Shown piece by piece: positions 55,587-61,959 of a stretch of DNA of 64,000 bases. How positions within the stretch are numbered: position 1 is the stretch's first letter; every line of letters starts with the position of its first letter. Location: contig NZ_LT629757.1 in assembly GCF_900104965.1 (NCBI RefSeq), positions 3,596,001 to 3,660,000 on the forward strand, given 5' to 3'. The translations under genes were made by a program, and so were the position numbers. This DNA comes from Nocardioides scoriae (GTDB lineage Bacteria > Actinomycetota > Actinomycetes > Propionibacteriales > Nocardioidaceae). The notes under the pieces were generated by a model. It did no database searches and had not been told where the DNA came from. It saw only the letters and a program-made list of their open reading frames with translations.

Positions 55587-55838
55587 ATGAAGAACGTGTA
55601 CGCCGCCACCGGCGCCACCACCGGCACCGTTCAGCGCTCCGGCTCGCTCGCACCCGTCTTCGACGCGGTCGTGGGAGGACTCCGTCTCGAGAAGGTTCTC
55701 GAGCAGGGCCCCGAGCTGGGCCTGCAGGACGGCGCCCGTCGGCGCGTCGACGCCACCCCGACCTTCGAGGTCACCCCGGTCATGAGCGCCATCGGCGCAC
55801 CCCTGGGTCTTCGCCCCCCGAGTCCACCGATCACCTGA
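55587..55838 (+). CDS. leader ORF upstream of whiB7
   Basis: An 83-codon open frame with a strong ribosome site (GAAGGAGGT at 55573-55581) five bases before its ATG. The peptide has no recognised domain and is basic in the middle (DGARRRVDAT). Its stop overlaps a TGAGCC-ACC-GGCTCA hairpin and lies 26 bp before a terminator hairpin, ahead of whiB7. whiB7/wblC genes are known to have such leader ORFs, where stalled translation under ribosome-targeting drugs prevents premature termination. The peptide is probably regulatory by being translated, not as a product. Confidence 0.7.
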   Translation: MKNVYAATGATTGTVQRSGSLAPVFDAVVGGLRLEKVLEQGPELGLQDGARRRVDATPTFEVTPVMSAIGAPLGLRPPSPPIT

Positions 55839-55850
55839 GCCACCGGCTCA
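55836..55850 (+). promoter_or_regulatory. leader hairpin at the uORF stop
   Basis: TGAGCC-ACC-GGCTCA is a perfect 6-bp stem whose first bases are the TGA stop of the leader ORF. A ribosome ending the ORF would melt it, so it may be part of the attenuation switch. Confidence 0.5.
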
Positions 55851-55863
55851 GATCGGCAGCCTC

Positions 55864-55900
55864 GAGGCCGCGGAACCCCCACCGGGATTCCGCGGCCTTC
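55864..55900 (+). terminator. intrinsic terminator in whiB7 leader (attenuator)
   Basis: AGGCCGCGGAA at 55865-55875 pairs exactly with TTCCGCGGCCT at 55888-55898 around a 12-base loop, plus one G-U pair, and is followed by TTCGTG. It lies between the leader ORF and whiB7 and would stop transcription under drug-free conditions. Confidence 0.75.
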
Positions 55901-55977
55901 GTGCATCCCGGGCACGAGACTCATCCGTCGCGGAGCAACCAGCCAGACGCAGGACATGAGTTCACGAGGAGGTGAAC

Positions 55978-56268
55978 ATGAACACCCACGTTGTCGACCG
56001 GTCCGAGCACCGGGAGATCGACGAGGCGGCGCTGCCGTGCCACCGCGAGGACCCCGAGCTGTACTTCGCGGAGTCCCCGGCCGACGTCGAGCTGGCCAAG
56101 GCGCTGTGCCAGACCTGTCCGGTCCGCACGGCCTGCCTCGCCAGCGCGCTCGAGCGGCGCGAGCCGTGGGGGGTGTGGGGCGGCGAGCTGTTCCTGCAGG
56201 GAGCGGTGATCCCGCGCAAGCGCCCCCGTGGCCGTCCCCGCAAGGACGCCGTCGTCACGGCCGCCTGA
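55978..56268 (+). CDS. whiB7: redox-sensing transcription factor WhiB7
   Basis: A 96-aa WhiB protein. Four cysteines (Cys21, Cys44, Cys47, Cys53) bind a 4Fe-4S cluster, the GVWGGE turn contacts SigA, and the C-terminal KRPRGRPRK is the AT-hook that is diagnostic of WhiB7. It activates intrinsic antibiotic-resistance genes. The ATG at 55978 follows AGGAGGTG at 55967-55974, ruling out the GTG at 55972. It sits in the conserved uvrD2-whiB7-ABC1 order (Rv3197A-like). Control is by the leader described upstream. Confidence 0.93.
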   Translation: MNTHVVDRSEHREIDEAALPCHREDPELYFAESPADVELAKALCQTCPVRTACLASALERREPWGVWGGELFLQGAVIPRKRPRGRPRKDAVVTAA

Positions 56269-56354
56269 CCCACCGACCCGAGGAGCCCGACCCGATGATC
56301 CACCCGACCAGCACCCCATGAACCCACGCACCACCGACCACCAGGAGCAGCACC

Positions 56355-56561
56355 ATGAGCACCACCTCGATCGAGCTCGTCCGGGAGCAGCACGCTGCTC
56401 GCCGGTCCGAGGCCGAGCAGTGTCGTCGCGCCGGTCGCGTCGCCGCCGCCCAGCGGCTGCAGCGCCGGGCCGAGAGGCTCTCGCAGCGGGCCGAGCGGGT
56501 CACCGCCCGGGCCGAGCGGGCCGCCTCGCGGGCGCGCGTCGCCGTCGCCCAGGTCCTCTGA
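56355..56561 (+). CDS. 68-aa helical hypothetical protein
   Basis: A 68-aa protein that is almost entirely one amphipathic helix or coiled coil (RVAAAQRLQRRAERLSQRAE, then RVTARAERAASRARVAVAQV), very rich in Ala and Arg. It lies 86 bp after whiB7. A CAGGAGCAGCACC segment precedes its ATG and a 17-bp terminator follows. No family is recognised. Its place in the whiB7 locus may be incidental. It might bind nucleic acid given its basic charge. Confidence 0.6.
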   Translation: MSTTSIELVREQHAARRSEAEQCRRAGRVAAAQRLQRRAERLSQRAERVTARAERAASRARVAVAQVL

Positions 56562-56589
56562 CCCGACCACGACCAGCAGCACCGGGAGC

Positions 56590-56628
56590 CACGAGCCCCG
56601 GGAAGGACGTCCCTTCCCGGGGCTCGTG
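56590..56628 (+). terminator. 17-bp hairpin terminator
   Basis: CACGAGCCCCGGGAAGG at 56590-56606 pairs exactly with CCTTCCCGGGGCTCGTG at 56612-56628 around ACGTC. Very stable; ends the whiB7 or downstream small-gene transcript. Confidence 0.78.
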
Positions 56629-56655
56629 CACGTCCGGGGGTCCTAGGGTGGCGCC

Positions 56656-56829
56656 ATGGACGCCCTGCGGACCACGTGCGACCTCTGCGGCACCTCCGTC
56701 GAGGGTGGGACGGTGCCCCTGACGTGGACCACCGCCGTCGAGCGCGGCGAGCGCCGGGTGTTCTGCGAGGTCTGCTCGCGCCGTCACCTGCGCGCGATGG
56801 AGGGCAAGCTCGACTCCGAGTGGTGGTGA
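56656..56829 (+). CDS. 57-aa double CxxC zinc-ribbon protein
   Basis: A 57-aa protein with Cys8-x2-Cys11 (TTCDLCGTSV) and Cys37-x2-Cys40 (VFCEVCSRRH), suggesting one zinc site. A tryptophan-rich tail (EGKLDSEWW) follows. It lies between a strong terminator and the convergent ABC1 kinase, so it has its own short transcript. No family is recognised. It could be a zinc-binding partner of the ABC1 or ThiF-like products, by position only. Confidence 0.62.
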   Translation: MDALRTTCDLCGTSVEGGTVPLTWTTAVERGERRVFCEVCSRRHLRAMEGKLDSEWW

Positions 56830-56851
56830 GCCACCGCCGACCCGGCCGCGC

Positions 56852-58222
56852 TCAGGCGTCGAAGCCGGGCAGCGACTCCTCGAGGATGCGACGGAACGGC
56901 ACCGTCGCCTCCAGCTGCGAGAGCACGCCGATGCCCCCGGCGAAGGTCCGGTGGATGAGCATGTACGACGGCGGCAGGTTCAGCCTGAGCGCCACGGCGT
57001 ACGCCTCGCTGCGGGGGTCGCTGGCCCGCTTGAACTGCTCCTGCATCCAGGAGCGGCTGAAGTGGAACTCGGGCTGGCTGGCCGGCTCGGTGAACGGCGC
57101 CAGGTAGGTGCGCAGCAGCTCGGGCTCGAGCCGGATCTTGTCGCGGATGAACCCCTCGCGGCGCAGCGTGGCGACCAGCTCGGAGTAGTCCTCCTGGAGC
57201 ATCAGGCGGATCAGCTCGCCCATCGAGGCGGGGAGACCGCCCTCGGGCAGCCGTGCGACGGCGCCGTAGTCGAGCACGCCGAGGCGGCCCGGCCCCTGGC
57301 CGTCGGGGTCCGGCACGACGCGGAAGTTGCCGGGGTGCGGGTCGGCGTGCAGCAGGCCGGTGCGCCGGGGGGCGTCGAACATGAACCGCAGGAACAGCTC
57401 GCCGAAGTGGTCGCGCTGCTCCTGGGAGCCCTCGCGGATGACCTGGGCGAGCGAGGCCTCGCTGTCCATCCACTCGGTCACCAGGACCGTGCCGGCGTCG
57501 GCCACCACGTCCGGCACGACCACGCGCGGGTCGTCGCGGAACTCCGCGGCGAAGGCGCGCTGGGCCTGCGCCTCGAGCTGGTAGTCGAGCTCCTCGACCG
57601 CGCGGGCCTGGACCTCGGTGATGAGGGCCTTCACGTCGAGCCCGGGCACCAGGGGGCCCAGGCCGCGGGCGACGCGGGAGAGCTGGCGCAGGTCGGAGGT
57701 GAGCGCCTCGGCGGAGCCGGGGTACTGCACCTTGACGGCCACCGCGCGCCCGTCGGACCAGGTGCCGCGGTGGACCTGGCCGATGGAGGCCGCGGCGGCG
57801 GGCACCGGGTCGAGCTCGACGAGGTGCTGCTTCCAGTCGGCGCCGAGCTCGCGGGTGAGGATCTCGCGCACGGTCATCGTCGGCATCGGGGGAGCGGAGT
57901 CCTGCAGCTTGGTCAGCTGCTCGCGGTAGGGGCCCGCCAGCTCCTCGGGCAGCGCGGCCTCGAAGACCGACATCGCCTGCCCGAACTTCATGGCGCCGCC
58001 CTTGAGCTCGCCGAGGGTGCGGAACAGCTGCTCGGCGGTGCGCTGCTGGACCTCGCTCAGCACCGTCTCGGCGGGGGCGCCGCCGATCCGCTTGCCGAGA
58101 CCGAGTGCGGTGCGGCCGGCGTACCCCAGGGGGAGGGCGGCGAGCCGGGCGGTGCGACGCACGGCGCGACGGGGCAGCTCGCTCATCGCCGCCGCGACCG
58201 GACGGGGCGGGTGGTGCGGCAC
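56852..58222 (-). CDS. ABC1 (UbiB/AarF-type) kinase
   Basis: A 456-aa atypical kinase of the ABC1/UbiB/COQ8 family. Marks are the KxGQ-type GGAMKFGQAMSVFE, the alanine-rich loop AAAASIGQVHRG, the nucleotide-binding AVKVQYPG and ELDYQLEAQAQRAFA, the catalytic HADPHPGNF, and VLDYGAVAR. ABC1 proteins act as ATPases or kinases in quinone and lipid metabolism. The GTG at 58222 follows a GGAGG ribosome site four bases after the ThiF-like stop, so the two are co-expressed. M. tuberculosis Rv3197, which sits beside whiB7, is similar. The start at 58186 is an alternative. Confidence 0.88.
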   Translation of the reverse strand: MPHHPPRPVAAAMSELPRRAVRRTARLAALPLGYAGRTALGLGKRIGGAPAETVLSEVQQRTAEQLFRTLGELKGGAMKFGQAMSVFEAALPEELAGPYREQLTKLQDSAPPMPTMTVREILTRELGADWKQHLVELDPVPAAAASIGQVHRGTWSDGRAVAVKVQYPGSAEALTSDLRQLSRVARGLGPLVPGLDVKALITEVQARAVEELDYQLEAQAQRAFAAEFRDDPRVVVPDVVADAGTVLVTEWMDSEASLAQVIREGSQEQRDHFGELFLRFMFDAPRRTGLLHADPHPGNFRVVPDPDGQGPGRLGVLDYGAVARLPEGGLPASMGELIRLMLQEDYSELVATLRREGFIRDKIRLEPELLRTYLAPFTEPASQPEFHFSRSWMQEQFKRASDPRSEAYAVALRLNLPPSYMLIHRTFAGGIGVLSQLEATVPFRRILEESLPGFDA

Positions 58223-58226
58223 GCAG

Positions 58227-59141
58227 TCATGCCTCCATGGTGCCCGACCTGTGGGTATCCGCGGGGACGTCGTCGCGAAGCTCCTCGGGCCAGGTCGCGC
58301 TCCAGGCGCAGCCGCACGCCGGGTGGCGGCTCCACGGGCGCACCTCGGGCTCCGTGCTGCCGGGGTGCCACCACCGCTCGGTGGACCAGCTGCTCGGCTC
58401 GCGGCCCGCCGCGTGGGCCACCACGTCGCGCACGGCCCACGCCGACACCAGGGCCAGCAGCGGCCGGTCGACGAGGTCGTCGGCCGCGTCCGGGCGCGGC
58501 CGGGTGCCGGCCTCGACGTAGCGGTCGGTGACGGCGGGGTGGTCGGGATCGGCCAGGGTGCGGTGGGCGTCGACGCAGCGCAGGCAGGCGGTGCGCCCCG
58601 GGTCGACGAAGGGCCCCAGCACGGCGCCGCCGTCGAGCAGCCGCAGCACCAGGTGGGGGCGCGAGGCCCGCACGAGCGGGTCGAGCACCGCGCGGTCGAG
58701 CTCCCCGGCCGCGACCACGACCACGACGTCGGCCTCGTGGGGCCAGGCCGTCACCCGCAGCGACGCGGAGCCGGCGACGAGGTCGTCGAGCAACCGACCC
58801 CCGTCGGGCAGGTCGGCCAGCAGCGCCACCTCGGCGACCGCGGGCGACGCGGCCGGCCGCAGGCAGTCGCGCTCGCGCAGCCGCTCCAGCACCCGCTCGG
58901 TGGTCGGGCCCGGGGCGAGCGGGCGACGCTCGGCCAGGCGGCGCAGCACGTCCTGCACGCCGGGCGTGCGGGGGAGCACCACCCGGCGGTCGGGGTCGAG
59001 GCCGACCTGGAGCTGCGAGCGGCCGCGACGCACGACGCGCAGCCCGGGCGCGAGCGCCAGCGCGGGGAGCGGACCGGAGGTCGGACCAGGGGTGGGAGCG
59101 GGGCTCGGGAGCGGGCCGGGGCCGGGGTCGCGCGCGGTCAT
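58227..59141 (-). CDS. ThiF-like/TOMM leader-binding-type protein
   Basis: A 304-aa protein of the ThiF/YcaO-partner type. The N-terminal 85 residues (RRGRSQLQVGLDPDRRVVLP) match the TOMM precursor-leader binding fold, and the C-terminal half is ThiF-like with CLRCVDAHRTL and a late CGC. These proteins are known as parts of thiazole/oxazole-modified peptide systems, but no YcaO or precursor gene is nearby, so a different role is possible. From memory it corresponds to Rv3196. The Pro-rich N-terminus (SPAPTPGPTSGP) is odd. It is coupled to the ABC1 kinase downstream. Confidence 0.7.
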   Translation of the reverse strand: MTARDPGPGPLPSPAPTPGPTSGPLPALALAPGLRVVRRGRSQLQVGLDPDRRVVLPRTPGVQDVLRRLAERRPLAPGPTTERVLERLRERDCLRPAASPAVAEVALLADLPDGGRLLDDLVAGSASLRVTAWPHEADVVVVVAAGELDRAVLDPLVRASRPHLVLRLLDGGAVLGPFVDPGRTACLRCVDAHRTLADPDHPAVTDRYVEAGTRPRPDAADDLVDRPLLALVSAWAVRDVVAHAAGREPSSWSTERWWHPGSTEPEVRPWSRHPACGCAWSATWPEELRDDVPADTHRSGTMEA

Positions 59142-59207
59142 GCGGGCACGCTAGGCGCGGTGCGGGACCGGGCCGAATCCGTCGTCCACAGGCCCCCGGG
59201 AACGGCG

Positions 59208-59240
59208 AACGGCGGGCCCCCGTGGAGGGGTCCCGCCGTT
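59208..59240 (-). terminator. hairpin terminator downstream of DUF5679 gene
   Basis: AACGGCGGG at 59208-59216 pairs with CCCGCCGTT at 59232-59240, with inner CCCC/GGGG pairing. It lies 33 bp after the DUF5679 stop, on the same strand. Confidence 0.7.
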
Positions 59241-59272
59241 GCGTGGTCGATCGACCAGGTGGTGCCAGGCGG

Positions 59273-59431
59273 TCAGGCCTTGCCCAGGATGCGGTTGAGG
59301 TTGGTGCCGCAGACGGGGCACACGGCCTTGGCCATGCGGGTGCCCTTGTCGTTCACCTTGACCTCGCCGTCCGCCTCACGCTTCTCCTTGCACTTCACGC
59401 AGTAGAACTCGCCGCTCCAGGTCTCTGCCAT
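59273..59431 (-). CDS. DUF5679 zinc-ribbon protein
   Basis: A 52-aa protein with Cys11-x2-Cys14 (EFYCVKCKEK) and Cys38-x2-Cys41 (KAVCPVCGTN), suggesting a zinc ribbon. It is basic and matches the DUF5679 family in length. An AAGGAGG ribosome site precedes the ATG. Family members are found in many bacteria and plastids, with no known role. It is followed by a hairpin terminator, so it has its own transcript ending before the ThiF-like gene. Confidence 0.85.
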   Translation of the reverse strand: MAETWSGEFYCVKCKEKREADGEVKVNDKGTRMAKAVCPVCGTNLNRILGKA

Positions 59432-59612
59432 GACGGCCTCCTTCATTCTTGGCTCGTGTCGGCGGGTGGTGGGGCCCGCCGGGGTCCGGTGCCCGGACCT
59501 CGCTCGACCCTAGTCCACACCGGTGCTCGCCACCGTCCAGGGGCGATGCGGGCGCCCAGCGTGTCCCCGGCGTCCCTGCGCCGCCCCACGCCGCCCCGGT
59601 AGCCTCCGGCGC

Positions 59613-60455
59613 ATGCCTGACCAGCCGCTCCCGTCCGCCGCCTCCGCCGCCTCCGCCGGGTCCACCACCGCCCTGCCCCACCTGCGCGTGGAGCGCCCGG
59701 CGCCGGGGGTGGTGAGGCTGGTGCTCGACAACCCCGACCAGCGCAACGCCATGTCCGCCCCCATGACGGAGTCGTGGACCACCGCGCTCGACCAGGTGCG
59801 CGCCGACGACTCGGTGCGCGTGGTGGTGGTGACCGGCGAGGGCAGCGCGTTCTGCTCCGGCGGCGACACCAGCTGGATCGCCAGCGAGCCCGACGCGGGC
59901 GTCGACCGGCTGCGCACGCGGATGATCGCCTTCTACCGCGCCTGGCTCGACATCCGCTCGCTGGAGGTGCCCACGATCGCGGCGGTCAACGGCGCCGCCA
60001 TCGGCGCGGGGCTGTGCGTCGCGCTGGCCTGCGACCTGCGCTACGCCGCCGAGGGGGCCAAGCTGGGGGCGCCGTTCGTCAAGCTCGGGATGAACCCCGG
60101 CATGGCCTCGACCTACCTCTTCCCCGACGTGGTCGGCCGCGCGCACGCCCGCGAGCTGCTGCTCACCGGGCGCCTGGTGCAGGGCGAGGAGGCCGTGCGG
60201 CTGGGCCTGGTCTCCCGGGTGCTGCCCCGCGAGGAGCTGGCCGCCGCCGTGCAGCAGGTCGCCGAGGAGATCGCGGCCACCGCCCCGATCGCCAGCAAGC
60301 TGACCACGCTCGCGCTGCGCTCGGGCCACCCCGACCTCGAGGCCTGCGTGCAGTGGGAGGCGATGGCCCAGCCGATCACCCTGGCCACCGAGGACCTGCA
60401 GGAGGGCATCCGGGCGGCCCGGGAGAAGCGCGACCCGGTGTTCCGCGGCCGGTGA
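59613..60455 (+). CDS. enoyl-CoA hydratase/isomerase family protein
   Basis: A 280-aa crotonase. The oxyanion-hole segments are SAFCSGGDTSWI and IAAVNGAAIGAGLCVALACD, with the second catalytic region PFVKLGMNPGMASTYLFPDV, where the usual Glu of GxExG has been replaced by Pro. The hydratase acid may therefore be missing, and another crotonase reaction is likely. The N-terminal 20 residues are Ala/Ser-rich. The ATG at 59613 is used. It is convergent with the Kai operon. Confidence 0.83.
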   Translation: MPDQPLPSAASAASAGSTTALPHLRVERPAPGVVRLVLDNPDQRNAMSAPMTESWTTALDQVRADDSVRVVVVTGEGSAFCSGGDTSWIASEPDAGVDRLRTRMIAFYRAWLDIRSLEVPTIAAVNGAAIGAGLCVALACDLRYAAEGAKLGAPFVKLGMNPGMASTYLFPDVVGRAHARELLLTGRLVQGEEAVRLGLVSRVLPREELAAAVQQVAEEIAATAPIASKLTTLALRSGHPDLEACVQWEAMAQPITLATEDLQEGIRAAREKRDPVFRGR

Positions 60456-60467
60456 GGCCGCGGCGGG

Positions 60468-60854
60468 TCAGCAGGCGCGGTCGCCGATGATCTGCTCGAG
60501 GCGGGGGATCAGGCTCCTCACCAGGTCCGACTTCTCCAGGTAGCCGTGGGCGCCGGCGTCGATCGCGCCGGGCCCGGCCGTCTCGAAGGGGTAGCCCGAG
60601 AGCATCACCACCAGGGCCTCCGGGGCGGCCTCGCGGATCAGGGGCAGCGCCTCCATCCCGTCCATCACGGGCATCGCGATGTCGAGCAGGACCAGGTCGG
60701 GCTGGTTGGCCCGGGCCTCGTCGACGGCCTCGCGGCCCTCGGTGGCGGTGGCGACCACGCGCCAGCCGTCGGGGTGGCGACGGATCACCATGCTGATGAG
60801 GTCGCGGAGGTCGTCGGAGTCGTCGACGACCATCACGTTGAGGGCTCCGGTCAT
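60468..60854 (-). CDS. receiver-only response regulator (Kai operon)
   Basis: A 128-aa single REC domain with no output domain. The acidic pocket is DDSDD (residues 11-15), the phospho-acceptor Asp58 is in LVLLDIAMPVMDG, Ser86 in VVMLSGYPF, and Lys108 in GYLEKSD. It is the last gene of the KaiC-KaiB-PAS operon, with its ATG overlapping the PAS stop by 4 bp. CheY-like receivers pass signals by protein contact. It may be phosphorylated by an unlinked kinase, because its PAS neighbour lacks a catalytic domain. Confidence 0.88.
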   Translation of the reverse strand: MTGALNVMVVDDSDDLRDLISMVIRRHPDGWRVVATATEGREAVDEARANQPDLVLLDIAMPVMDGMEALPLIREAAPEALVVMLSGYPFETAGPGAIDAGAHGYLEKSDLVRSLIPRLEQIIGDRAC

Positions 60855-61621
60855 GGTGTCTCCGTCCCGGTGCGAGCGGGTGCGCGTCGTACGGCGGTGC
60901 CGGGCTCGACCGACTGGCCCCCGGCCAGCTCGCCGATCCAGTGGCGGGCGTGGCTCGAGGTGCGGGCCACCAGGCTCCGGGCGAAGTCGGTCTGCCCGAG
61001 GTCGAGCGCCATCTCGGCGGCCACCAGGCCCTGCACGATGGTGTCGTTGACCTCCGCGGCCACGAGCATCCGCTCGGCGCGCGCGGAGTCGTCGGCGACC
61101 TTCTGCTCGACGAGCTTCTGCATGGTGAGGTCGGTGAAGACGAGGCAGCGCACGGTGACGCCCTCGACGTCGAGGTCGGTGGCGGCCACGAGCGTGGGCA
61201 CCTCCGACCCGTCGGAGCGCGGCACGGTCAGCTCGGCCCGGCGGGTGCCGGTCTCGCGCCCCATGAGCAGGTCGGCCAGGACCGGCAGCTGCTCCATCGA
61301 GACGTAGTCGGTGATGTCGCGCCCGGCCATGCTGTTGCGGTCGACGCCGAGGAAGTCGGCGATCTGGGGGTTGGCGTAGAGCACCACGCCGTTCTCCGAG
61401 ACCGTCACCGCGCCCTCGCCCATGTTCTCCACGATGACGCGGTAGGGCCGGTCGGCGCTGGTCAGCGTGTAGACCTGCTCGTGGTCCTCCTCGCCCAGCA
61501 CCACGGCGTCCACACCGGCGCCGCCGCCGATGGCCGCGAGGCTGCGCTGCAGGTAGGCCACCTGCTGGCGCAGCTCCTCGAGGTCGGGCTCGTCGTGCGC
61601 GGGACCGGGGCCGGCGCTCAC
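60851..61621 (-). CDS. PAS protein with degenerate DHp helix (Kai operon)
   Basis: A 256-aa protein. Residues 10-32 form a coiled coil ([20 protein letters not shown]), about 58-170 a PAS domain ([20 protein letters not shown], then [13 protein letters not shown]), and 175-232 a helical hairpin like a histidine-kinase DHp ([20 protein letters not shown]). At the position of the phospho-acceptor His in the family LHDxxxQ, residue 192 is Asn (VNDTIVQ). No ATPase domain follows. It appears to be a scaffold or sensor that dimerises. It is coupled by 4-bp overlaps to KaiB and the response regulator. Confidence 0.82.
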   Translation of the reverse strand: MSAGPGPAHDEPDLEELRQQVAYLQRSLAAIGGGAGVDAVVLGEEDHEQVYTLTSADRPYRVIVENMGEGAVTVSENGVVLYANPQIADFLGVDRNSMAGRDITDYVSMEQLPVLADLLMGRETGTRRAELTVPRSDGSEVPTLVAATDLDVEGVTVRCLVFTDLTMQKLVEQKVADDSARAERMLVAAEVNDTIVQGLVAAEMALDLGQTDFARSLVARTSSHARHWIGELAGGQSVEPGTAVRRAPARTGTETP

Positions 61622-61959
61622 GTGCCGCTCCCGTCGGGCACGCGCAGCTGCAGGCCCACCAGCACCTTGTCGGTGTCGGAGAGGTCGCCGATGATCTTGC
61701 GGATCGGGTCGGGCAGCTTGCGCACCAGCGTGGGCACCGCGACGATCTCGTCGCCGCGCGCCAGGGCCGGGTTGACCAGCAGGTCGATCACCTCGACACG
61801 GTAGCGACCGGCGAGGTGCTCGTCGCACACCTTGCGCAGGTTCTCGACCGCGCGCACCGAGCGGGGCGACTGGCCCGCGACGTAGAGCCGCAGGTCGAAC
61901 ATCTGGCCGTCGGCGTCCGCCTCGGCGGTGGGCTCGCCGAAGCCCCAGGTCTGGCTCAT
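61618..61959 (-). CDS. kaiB: KaiB-family protein
   Basis: A 113-aa KaiB with the conserved thioredoxin-like core [20 protein letters not shown], then [20 protein letters not shown] and [20 protein letters not shown]. These match cyanobacterial KaiB closely, including the fold-switch segment. KaiB binds KaiC in the phosphorylated state. The ATG at 61959 gives a 19-residue N-terminal extension not seen in the cyanobacterial protein. It overlaps kaiC by 4 bp and the PAS gene by 4 bp. No kaiA gene is present. Confidence 0.92.
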   Translation of the reverse strand: MSQTWGFGEPTAEADADGQMFDLRLYVAGQSPRSVRAVENLRKVCDEHLAGRYRVEVIDLLVNPALARGDEIVAVPTLVRKLPDPIRKIIGDLSDTDKVLVGLQLRVPDGSGT

